Assembly (NCBI GenBank): GCA_900169235.1
Contig: FWCC01000224.1
Location: 1 to 64,000 of the forward strand
Length of the DNA stretch: 64,000 nucleotides
Direction: 5' to 3'
Source: Zarea fungicola
Taxonomy: Eukaryota > Ascomycota > Sordariomycetes > Hypocreales > Cordycipitaceae
A program made the position numbers and the translations under genes. The notes under the pieces are model-generated. The model searched no databases, was not told the origin of the DNA, and saw only the letters and a program-made list of their open reading frames with translations. Below are positions 52,985 through 62,284 of the stretch, piece by piece. Numbering within the stretch: the first letter of the stretch is position 1; every line of letters begins with the position of its first letter.

Positions 52985-55446
52985 CTACCCAGCACCGGAG
53001 ACCATATCCTGCTGCCAATTTTCGATCAACTCCATCGATGATTTGGTAGAAGGATGCTGTAGACCAAAAACACGCTCTCGATCAGAAGCGCAGCGATTCA
53101 TTAAATGAAGCGCCTCTTGAAGACGGTCAAGACGCTTGAGGAGGCACGCTAAGTTGTGCATAATGATAAGCGTATCGGGATGATCCATGCCAAGCATCGT
53201 CTTTGACTTCTCAAACAGCTGCACTTGAAGTTGCTCTGCCTCCTCTAAGCGGCCTTGTTTTGAAAATACCATTGACAGGCTGCTTATAGGGCTTAGCGTA
53301 CCGGAATGATCTTCACCGAGCTTTGCCGTTAGGTTTTCCACGGTTTCTACAAGAAGCCGCTCTGCCTCCTCTAAGCGGCCCTGCTTCAAAAATGCTGATG
53401 CTCGGGCGTTCATGTAACCTAGGGTCTGGAGATGATCTGCACCGAGCGTAGCCTTGTGCATCTCCAGTACGTGTGAGCCAAGCTGCTCTCCTTCCTCTAA
53501 GCGGCCTAGGTTCGAATATATCAATGCTAGGTTGCCCATGTAAACTAGAATTTCAGGATCATCTGCACCGAGCTCTGCCTTCCGTATTTCCAGTACCTGC
53601 TCCTGAAGCCTCCTTGCCTCCTCAAAGCGGCCCTGTTTGACAAATGTGCCTGCTAAACCGAGTGTGTAACTTAGCGTATCGGGATGATCCGCACCATAAT
53701 TTATCTTGCAAGCCTCAATCGCTTGTCCCTGAAGCCTCTCCGCCTCCTCCCAGCGCCCTTGCTTTGCCAAAACTTCGCCCAACAATGATCTGCTGCGGTG
53801 TAGCTCGTAATCAAATCCTGTTGACCTGTTTTTATAGGCTTCTTCTGTTTTGCGAAGCATCTGCTCCGCTATATCGTACTGGCCCTGCTGTAACGCAAAA
53901 TCTGCGCCGTTGTAGAGTAGCTCCGCCCAAGCTTCCGACGCTTCGTCGTCGACCAGTCGATAATTAGCAGCTGCTTGGACGTGTGAAAATAGCTTCCTGC
54001 ACATTGGCCAGGAGTCGATATCTTCGGACGGGAATGCGTCAGCCAACTGCATAACAAACTGCTCCTTGAATGTATCCTGCAGGCCTCCAGCCGCTAGCCA
54101 CTTTCTAGTCGACAACTGTACAAGCCGGTGCATCTCGAATGTATTGCTTTCTTCTCTGAAGGAAATCAGACTAAAGTCCCTGAGAATCTTTACGTCATGC
54201 TCGAATTCAAGTGCATCCAGCTCGCTGGAGCTACTACTGACGATATCGCTGGAGCTTTCCAGTTCGTCATTATGTTCTTCCCCCGACACATTTTGTCCTT
54301 TTGTTGCTTTTTCAGTTGGTCTTAACATCCAATCAGGGATTCCCTGCCGATCAAAGAAACTCATCAGCGAGAGAAGATGGGCTGCCGAGCGGCGTCGATT
54401 GTATATGTGTTCAAACGAGATCTGCCACGTTTTGAGGATGGCATTTGACGCACTTCCATCCCGACGCAAATCGTCATCACTGTACTCTAAAAGCTTGAAC
54501 TTTCCCACATCGCTCTTGTTGAATTCATGCAAGTACCGACCTGGCGACATCCGCGGTTCCATGGCTTGTATGTAGCCAGCCGCCTGACTGATGGCGAGCG
54601 CAATGTGGTCCAAAGCCTGTACTAGCTGTAAGGCGGAATGCTGATCTGAAACTGGACCCAGCCTTTTTTCAAGAAGCAGAAGAGCATCTCTCGTCTCCAT
54701 TGGCCCAATGTCGATAACAGCCGCCCAATTTCCTGTCAATCTACGGGCAAGGCTTCTGTCGCGCGTCGTAACAAGGACGGATCCGTTGGGGCTCTGTGGA
54801 AAATAAGATGCCATCGGCCGGCTGTCTGGTTGATGATCATTGGTACCGTAAAAAACTTCGCTGTCATCAGCGCTGTCTAAAATGATGAGCCATTTGCCAT
54901 TCTGCTCTCTAGACAGCCAATTTCGGACAAGCTCTGGTATATTGGCAGTGGGTTGCTGCCGCCCGTGTATCTTGGCAGTATCGGCGATGCCACGGAGACC
55001 CTCTTCGAGACGTGCTCGAGTCGCGGCATGAATCCAGAATATCCATCTGTCGCTGTGCTTGTCTGCGATCCGATGGGCATATTCGATTGCCAGCTGCGAT
55101 TTGCTATTCCATGTCAGTCTGCCATCCACGCACAACTATGGCGACAGACCTACCCAACGCCACCGAGCCCCACGAGCGCTGTACGGCCTGCTGGCTGGGA
55201 AAATCGTTCGTCGATTCGGTGGAAAATGTCGCCGCGCTCAATGAAGTCGGGGTCCCGAGAGAAGGAAATGGCGGCACAGGGCGGCGGCGGGGGCTCTGGC
55301 AACTCTGATCGGTGTTAGCTGGAAAGGACACTGGAGGCGCCCGGGTTTGAGGTACCTGGCGGGAGCTGCACGCTAATCGACCCAAAGTTCTGCGCCACTT
55401 GAAGTCCGTTATTCTGGCCATCAAAGGAAGCTTCTAGTTGCGCCAT
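52985..55446 (-). CDS. NB-ARC-TPR NLR with N-terminal PP-type amyloid motif (PNT1-like)
   Basis: Three exons on the minus strand: 55356-55446, 55154-55304 and 52985-55103; phases agree and the product is 786 residues. Residues 10-25 read GQNNGLQVAQNFGSIS, a single N-x-G-x-Q-x-A-x-N motif followed by a proline-rich linker, and then the ISFSRDPDFIERGDI leader found before NB-ARC domains of this class. The P-loop GLGGVGKS (residues 76-83) is cut by the second intron just before its lysine; Walker B is WLIILDSADD. About six TPR-like repeats of about 42 residues with closely similar QGRxEEAE units fill the C-terminal 300 residues. Family knowledge: PP-motif NLRs such as Chaetomium PNT1 sense a signal through the repeats, oligomerise, and present the motif as an amyloid seed to a partner. 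The partner candidate is divergent, 215 bp away. Confidence 0.88.
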
Positions 55447-55661
55447 AGATGGTAGTTTGCGTGGGCGAGACCTGGCTATTTACTGATTGCATGTCGGCGA
55501 CAGTAATAGCTTGAAAGTTTGAGGCTGGATGTTTACAGCTGCTAGGTGACCGATGGAGCAGCACGTGATAATATGCACGTCAGCCTCAATGATTCTCTTC
55601 CATTGTCCTGAAGATAAACAAGAGGAACTTCTAAAGTTTGTTTGTCAAGAGTCTTGTCAGC
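55447..55661. promoter_or_regulatory. Shared divergent promoter of the NLR and HeLo-like genes
   Basis: 215 bp between the two start codons, so the pair probably shares control. Besides the E-box at 55,562 a second ACGT core (GCACGTCAG) lies 13 bp further on. No TATA box is clear. Confidence 0.55.
55562..55567. promoter_or_regulatory. CACGTG E-box in the shared promoter
   Basis: Perfect palindromic CACGTG, the site class read by Cbf1-type bHLH factors. It lies 95 bp upstream of the HeLo-like start codon and 116 bp from that of the NLR. Binding is not shown. Confidence 0.5.
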
Positions 55662-56529
55662 ATGGATCCTCTCAGTATTACAGCGGCTGCAGTGGGTATC
55701 GCTGCTCCGACTATTCACTGTGTGCATCTCCTCTTAGAAGACCTCCAGAATATTGTTGATGCGCCAGTGGCAATTGAGAGGTTAACAGCGCAGCTGCTCT
55801 CTGTCGATCATGCGCTTGCCTCACTTCAGGCTGTGACTGCCGAGCAATGGACATATCTTGGTGATGCTGTGCTCCAACAATCGGAGGCTGCAATGAGTGC
55901 ATGCAAAGACTCCTGCGACAAGTTTAGAGCCAAGCTTGGTCGTTGGACACGGCACAGTGACAACGGAGAGTTATCATTGCAGGACCGGGTCATGCTTGGT
56001 GTCTTCAAACAGAAGCACATTGAGCTGATGTCAACACAGTTGCAGCAATACAGTATTACACTTGTATCAGTTGCCAGTATCGCAACCTTGTAAGTAAAGT
56101 CCCTTGGCGTTCCGAAAACAAGCTCTAACTTGTCAAAGACATAGCTGTCTTAAGCAGAACCAGCTAGAGCCAGCCACAATGGCGAACGTATCTGCGAGGG
56201 AAGCAGACATCGCGGCCTCAATTGCAACGGCGGATGATACGCTAGCTGTGGTAGATACTCAGTTAGGAGAGCTTTGTCTTGCAGATGCGGGCGAAGCCGA
56301 GACAGAAACGGATAGGGTTGATGCAATTACCCAGGCTTCAGCGACACGGGTCGCTTTGGGTACGTCTCGCAGCTTGCTGGAAGAATTGCTCTCCCGTGCG
56401 CAGGCTGCAGTGTGGACCGCTTCGCAAGAGAACGGCAAGACAGTAAACAATTTTGGGGGTCAAAATGAAGGTATGCAGATTGGCACCAATTATGGTGCCA
56501 TTAGTGGTATTACATTTGGCAAGAAATAA
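55662..56529 (+). CDS. HeLo-like cell-death effector with C-terminal PP-type amyloid motif (HELLP-like)
   Basis: Two exons, 55662-56089 and 56145-56529, with a GTAAGT...CTAAC...TAG intron; 270 residues. The N-terminus MDPLSITAAAVGIAAPTIHC is the hydrophobic first helix typical of HeLo-like domains, and an all-helical region continues to about residue 235. The last 27 residues hold an amyloid motif: GGQNEGMQIGTNYGAISG, in which N250-x-G252-x-Q254-x-G256-x-N258 fits the pseudo-palindromic PP core and contains an MQIG tetrad like the mammalian RHIM core. In HELLP, PP seeding folds the tail into amyloid and lets the HeLo-like domain act on the plasma membrane. The start was chosen at MDPLSI because the upstream in-frame part has no ATG. 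Cell-death activity is inferred from architecture. Confidence 0.87.
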
Positions 56530-58771
56530 GTTATTTTGAGAACGCACTCTAGTGTGGGTGTTGTGACTGTTGACTTGTTTGTCAAGCAACGTATCCATGG
56601 AGGCCTGACGCCGTATGCAGGCTTACGTCGGTCAACGCCTGACTATTGCACTCCTTCATAATGGGCTCTTTCGGTAATTAAAGCTTTCCGGTATCCTAAG
56701 TAGGGATAGCACACTTAAAGCACAGTCATAGACAGCGATGGGAACAACGCCATTTGTAACTCTGTGGCAAAGCGCTGTATACCAATTACTGCACCCCAAC
56801 CTCTGCCGCAGCCTCGACCAGTGCTTAGTCAAAGGCAATCCCAGTAAGCCCATAAGATTTACTAGAATTGTATTTTAAAAGTCAAACCTCATATGTTACA
56901 TCGTGTACAATGGGAGGTTGTGGCCCGCGGACTGACAGGATCATCGGTGTCGGTGTTAATGAATACTGCCCAACTACCTCCGACAGCCTCCTTGACTCCT
57001 TCCAAGTGGCCGCCATCTACTTCACCCTCTCCACCCTGAGTGCAGAAGTGGCCTTTAATTTGTCAGAACTAGCATTTCTCGTATTCTCGTAATGACTCTG
57101 ATTGAAAACTCGCGGTCCTCGTTTGCGAGCAGAGACCGAACCACCCTTCCGCCTTGCAGACCCGTAGCCCCCAAAACGGTTACAAGAGTATTGTGTGACA
57201 TTTTTTACAAAGAGAGTATAATATGGGGGAGTTGTTAAATATATTGAACATTGTTGATAACAGGCAGGGGGCAAACATTGTCCGAAGAAGAATACTCTCC
57301 AATCTAGAGCCGCATGCATAACTTGTCCTCATATACTTTTCGCTAATTTGAGAGCCGGCTTTTGAAGTCTAATAAACTGCATCAAGTCCGCAGCGCATCA
57401 AAGGCTTGCAATAAATATAAATTAGGCCCTTTAAAGGTAGTGTGTAGCACTAGTTAGCATTTGAAATCTGTGCTGCCATCTTAAACTTCATAGAACAAGC
57501 CCAGAGTAGAGATTTGATACAACTTATGACAAAAGTCTTAGCCGACGCCGTTATGCTATATCGTCGGGTAAACTTCCGAACAGTTCCGGAATGAACATAT
57601 AAATGTAGGGGCTCACAGGCCTTCTTGGGACGCAAGCTAATGGCAAATCATCCAAGCCACAGACGAATCTGGTAATCATCGCGGAGGGTGCGACAGTAAT
57701 TGATCCCCCCACACCTTTAGGACCCGTCTAACGCCGACGTGACGCACTGGAATTGATCAATTCATCCTTAAACTATCGCGCTCTACATTTAAGTGTAACG
57801 TGCTAAGCCCTATAAAGCACGCTAACTTTAAAATCGCCTATGACTGGCCAGGGCTTGGTAATCGAACCGGGGAGATTGTTCACTTCGCTATCCCGGCAAA
57901 CTGTGGATGGTGGTGCTGAGGGCCGCGGATCTGTTGACATCTTCTAGCTAGCCAATCCCGGTTCTGCAAAGATGCTGGCTGCTGAGTCACCTCAGCCGCA
58001 CACGTATGTTGTGACAGCCTTGTTTCTCAAAATCTTACTCGAAATCGAAATATGACTCGAAATCTGACTCGAAACAAACCTCAGGCATGAACTCAGCTAC
58101 TCGTGCAGCCACAGTTAACGGGAATAGTTCTCTTCAAACGCTATTACCCCGATGCCCCGCCAGGATTAACCAACAACCGTTAGGTCAATCAGACGCGGCA
58201 CGAGTAGATTTTAGACGCAATCTCAAAGACTTGGCCCTCCATGCGCCCAAGAGAGAATGGGGCTTTATAATCTGCCTCTAACTATGGTATTACTATGGCA
58301 TGCTCTGCACCGAAGCAATACAATACATTAAAAAACAGACTGCCAGGTTCGCTGTTACCAAGTTGAAGTGGTTTGTGTGCCCACAAATGTGCCGAGTGAA
58401 AATTGGCGGAGCTCGGCCCGTAGCCCGTTTGAATTAACTATGATTCATCTTGAAATTTTAGTGCTTACTAGCATCGTAGGGCAGCACAGGAATAGCAATT
58501 ACAAGCTAGCATACATGCAGCACGTACTTGCAAACTGGAGGAACGTCTTCGGGCTAACCTTCGCCCGTCCGCTAGACACGGAAGTTGCCGTTCTCGGTCT
58601 CGGATACAAGTGGCGAGCACCAATATACCTTCGTCTCAAGCGGTGCGTGCCAAGAGTCCGTATATGAAGACATGACCAGCCAGCCATACATACAACAGCA
58701 AATGGCAGCCCCTCTTTAACCTATCAGCCTTTGATATTTTCAGCCGCGCGAAACTCACTACAAGCTGCAAT
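56530..58771. other. Intergenic region, 2.2 kb
   Basis: No convincing protein. It holds a possible tRNA-derived remnant (57,852-57,902), short repeats of GACTCGAAATC near 58,030-58,078, and AT-richer patches near 57,200-57,450. The last 400 bp are the likely promoter of the Zn2Cys6 gene. Confidence 0.4.
57852..57902 (-). repeat. Possible tRNA-derived (SINE-like) remnant
   Basis: Read on the minus strand, a word close to an A box (TAGCGAAGTGAA) is followed at short distance by a B-box-like word (GGTTCGATTAC, one mismatch to GGTTCGANTCC). No cloverleaf can be drawn, so this is not a working tRNA gene. Confidence 0.3.
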
Positions 58772-60583
58772 ATGAAGCGCATATTCCAGCAGCAAGGGGA
58801 ATTGTATCCATATTCCTGTCTTGCCTGCCGACGGATGAAGAGGAAATGTGACCGGGTTCACCCTTGTGGCAATTGTCGGAGAGCAGACGAATGCATCTAT
58901 GTCTCCAGAAAGCCGTCAACCAGGTACACGGCATCCGGCAACGGTACAAGACGCAGCATCTCCACCTCTGGCAGCCCGAAAACTACAGGACATGGAGGCC
59001 CTGTGATGCTGCAAGATGAATTGCGATATGAAAACAAAACGGGCCGCAATGCTTTCGGTAGCTTTTGGGCAAACTTAATTCATACCGTATGTTGTGCTCT
59101 AGTTGGGTTGGAAAATAGTATGTGCTAACTGTATGTATAGGTGGAAGATGGCCCAGATACTTTGCAGGGCTCGATTGGTCCGACGCATTTTAGTGATGCA
59201 TCCACGGTTTCGAACTCACCGTGCCCCAGCCCACGCTCCATACCGAGTTTGGACCAACACCACCTGCTTTTGCCGTTACACCCCAATACCGAAAAGATAC
59301 CTCGATATTGGACCTACTTTAAAGATAACTGCAACCTGATCAGAATTCTTCATCTGCCAACAACAGAATCTATGATCCTATATGCCACTGAGCAGTTGGA
59401 TTTCATTTCAGGCGGCCAACAAATGCTCATGTTTGCAATTTATTTTGCAGTCGTAATAAGCCTATCCAATGAGGAGTGTTTGCGTGTCTTGGGTGGCGAG
59501 AGGGACCATTTTATCCGCCTATATCGATACGCTATGGACCAATGCATAGCAGTGGCTCAAGTTCAAGAAACTAAAGATCCAATTGTTATACAAGCTCTTT
59601 TTGTATATCTGAGTAGTCTAAAAGGCTATTGCAGCTCTGGCCTGCTCTGGACTCTTACTTCAATCACAGTCCGACTTTCACAGAACATGGGCTTAAATCG
59701 TGACAAGAGCCGCTATTCGACATTTGACACTGAACTTCGACGACGACTTTGGTGGGGAGTATTTTGGCTTGATACCCGCGCACGAGAGGACGCTGGCTAT
59801 CAAAGCACGGTTGAGGAGTCAGCCAACATTGACGTACAGCTGCCCTGCAACGCAAATGACTGCGATATATATCCATCAATGTCTGCGTTACCAGAATGCA
59901 GCTCTGAATGGACAGATATGACGTTCACCAGGGCACTCTTTCAAGCGGTAACTGTGCATAGACAGCTTACAGCGGGCGCTAGTAAGCACGTAACTAGATG
60001 CGAGATGGCCAAGATCACACAAGATGTCTCTGGGAGACATGAATGTGTATTGGCCTACCAAGGCCAGCTCAATCAGTCTCTGTCCGCTAGCACGTCCCCA
60101 GATCCGTTTTCTGAATATGCTTCTATAACCACTTGGATTATGCTAAACAAGCTCTGGCTTGTAGCATACTATCCATACTTGTTCAACGAAAGCTCTGTTC
60201 AACTTCCACAGGATATGAGACGAAGCTTGTTGGTAATCTCTATCAATGTGATTGAGATGGCCGGCGAGCTTCGCCAACAGAAGAAATTTAAGAAGTGGAT
60301 ATGGTTAACCAAGACATTTACGCAGTGCTACGCGCTCACATATATCCTTTTTGAACTATGCCAGAACTCTGGGGGAGATCTGACTGAAAGGGCATGGAAT
60401 ACAATAAACACAGCACTTGAGCAGAGCGTAGTGGGGAATCGAGGTGGCGGTACAGAATTAGATAGGGAAAGCATCGAGTTTGGTCGCGGTTCAAGTGCGA
60501 CATCGTCGTGCTGCACTGAGCACGACCTTCTCAATAAGCTGTTGAGACGCGCCCGTTCGGGAAAGGAGAAACAGGGTGGCTAA
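58772..60583 (+). CDS. Zn2Cys6 fungal-specific transcription factor
   Basis: Two exons, 58772-59086 and 59141-60583, with a GTATGT...CTAAC...TAG intron; 585 residues. The binuclear zinc cluster is at residues 16-41: C-x2-C-x6-C-x5-C-x2-C-x5-C; the last spacing is one shorter than the usual minimum of six. A Ser/Thr-rich linker follows, then a middle-homology region (fungal_TF_MHR) at about residues 160-460 including RLWWGVFWLDTRA. The protein should be a nuclear regulator binding CGG-type sites. It stands beside the amyloid pair and the ankyrin genes and could regulate neighbours, but there is no direct sign of that. Start is the first ATG in frame. Confidence 0.85.
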
Positions 60584-60899
60584 AGCTAATAGAACATTTG
60601 CACTCCGCAAGCGCAAACAAGTTCTGAATTGTGTGCCTAAACCAAACCTAAGCACCTACTATGGGATTGAACTGCTGAGCTCGGTTAATTAAACTGGTCG
60701 ACGCACAACTGACCGGCAGGACAATTCACTACGGCTTTCATTGCAGCTGTTTACTGTCTCTCAGCCGTTAGAGCGGCATTCATCATCTTTTCTACAAATC
60801 CAACCCATTCTTTTGACTTTAAACCGGTCGCGTGGTATATTCTCATTTTGAAATTGTCAGGGAACGATAAAAGAGAGTGCTTGTATGGCCGACGCTGTG
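60584..60899. other. Convergent intergenic region
   Basis: 3' flanks of the zinc-cluster gene and the ankyrin gene. Nothing recognised. Confidence 0.35.
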
Positions 60900-61928
60900 C
60901 TAGGTTTGCCTTGCTCCTTGATGGAGAAAGAGTAGCATGGCCATGTCCTCATTGCCCATACTGGAGGCTATGGCGTGCGGTGTAAGACCGGAGTTATCCG
61001 TCGTCTCAACAGAAGCTCTAAAGTCGAGTAAGTGCGTAGCCACCATTATATGGTTTCCCTTGGCTGCCCAAGCCAAGGGCGTCTGGCCCAGCTCATTATC
61101 TTCTGCTTCGCAATTGGCACTATACTCGAGGAGCATCTTGGCCACAGCAGCGTGCCCGTTCTCTGCGGCATACGATAATGGGGTCCGACCAAACGTCTTC
61201 GTATCCACTTCGGCACCACGCAAAAGCAGCAGTTTAACAACAGGGTCGTGACCTCTGCTGGCAGCACACCCTAGCGGCGTCTGAAATAGAGCAGACGCTT
61301 CAATATTCGCGCCGTTGTCAAGCAGGAGCTTGACCACGCTTTCGTGGCCGTTCTCAGCGGCCCAGGCCAGTGGTGTTTGAAACAGGGTCGTCTCCTCGAT
61401 ATCGGCGCCTCTTTGCAACAGCAGCTGAACAACATCGGCATGGCCATTTCCCGCAGCCCAAGCCAGTGGCGTTTCAAAATGAGACTTTGCCTTGACATTC
61501 ACGCCCTTCTCAAGCAGAAGCCTAACTACGGCCCCATTCCCACTCTCAACCGCCCATGCTAGCGGAGTCTGGTTGAACGCCCTGTCCTTTATCTCAACCT
61601 TGGCGCCTGCCCTCAGTAACAGCTCAACGACAGCCTCGTGGCCATTGTCAATGGCCCACACCAGTGGTGTCTGGCCGTACGTGCTATCCCTTGTCTCTAG
61701 GAGGGCTGAGTGCTTGAGTAGCAGCTTGATAATTGCGTCATTACCCTTGGTGGCGGCCCAGGCTAGTGATGTGCGACCTGTACTGTCCTTTGCCTCGGTA
61801 TCCGCACCACGCTGAAGCAGCGATACTCTGAAGTCTAGTGACCCTCCGTCTGGAGGTACAATATGACCGAAAAATAGCTGTAGCTGTGATGCTGACCTTT
61901 CTCTTGCAGCAACAAAGTTGTAATGAAG
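60900..61928 (-). CDS. Ankyrin-repeat protein, 5' end unresolved
   Basis: A minus-strand frame of 342 codons without a start codon near its 5' end. A probable splice acceptor lies at about 61,903; a first exon between 61,970 and 62,055 (an ATG is at 62,055) would fit in phase but is not certain. The protein is built almost wholly of ankyrin repeats: about eight full units and two partial ones. Units 4-6 are very alike (QTPLAWAAENGHESVVKLLL type). There is no N-terminal NACHT or other domain in sight. Such repeats bind proteins. With near-identical units it resembles the fast-evolving recognition domains of fungal NLRs. It may be a lone repeat protein or the tail of a decayed larger gene. Confidence 0.7.
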   Translation of the reverse strand, partial: LHYNFVAARERSASQLQLFFGHIVPPDGGSLDFRVSLLQRGADTEAKDSTGRTSLAWAATKGNDAIIKLLLKHSALLETRDSTYGQTPLVWAIDNGHEAVVELLLRAGAKVEIKDRAFNQTPLAWAVESGNGAVVRLLLEKGVNVKAKSHFETPLAWAAGNGHADVVQLLLQRGADIEETTLFQTPLAWAAENGHESVVKLLLDNGANIEASALFQTPLGCAASRGHDPVVKLLLLRGAEVDTKTFGRTPLSYAAENGHAAVAKMLLEYSANCEAEDNELGQTPLAWAAKGNHIMVATHLLDFRASVETTDNSGLTPHAIASSMGNEDMAMLLFLHQGARQT

Positions 61929-62284
61929 TTAAAGAACAGGAATAGTTATGCATGAATAAATGGGAAAAGAAACACGAGTAATATAACGCGCAGCGCAGCC
62001 TTTTCATTTGAGTAGTTGAACCTAGCCAGTCTGGTCCATGAAGTCGAGCTTTCATGGTGTCGCCCTTGGCGTGCCTGCGCCCAATACCAGGTGCCGCTGT
62101 TTTTGGTAACCTGCAAATAGGCTAACGTTGCATGTAGCATATAATGCTTTACTTCATATGGCTGTAAAGAGTCACGAGATTGCAGGTGTTATTGTAATAC
62201 CTCTGAATCAGCAGTCACAACGGAAATCTGGCCAGGCTAATATTTCGCCACGTCGCCAGACTAGGCGGCCAATTAGTGACTATG
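61929..62284. other. Short intergenic region between ankyrin genes
   Basis: It may include the first exon and promoter of the preceding ankyrin gene. A minus-strand frame ends in a hydrophobic run (ILLVFLFPFIHA) near 61,950, but I cannot show it is translated. Confidence 0.3.
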
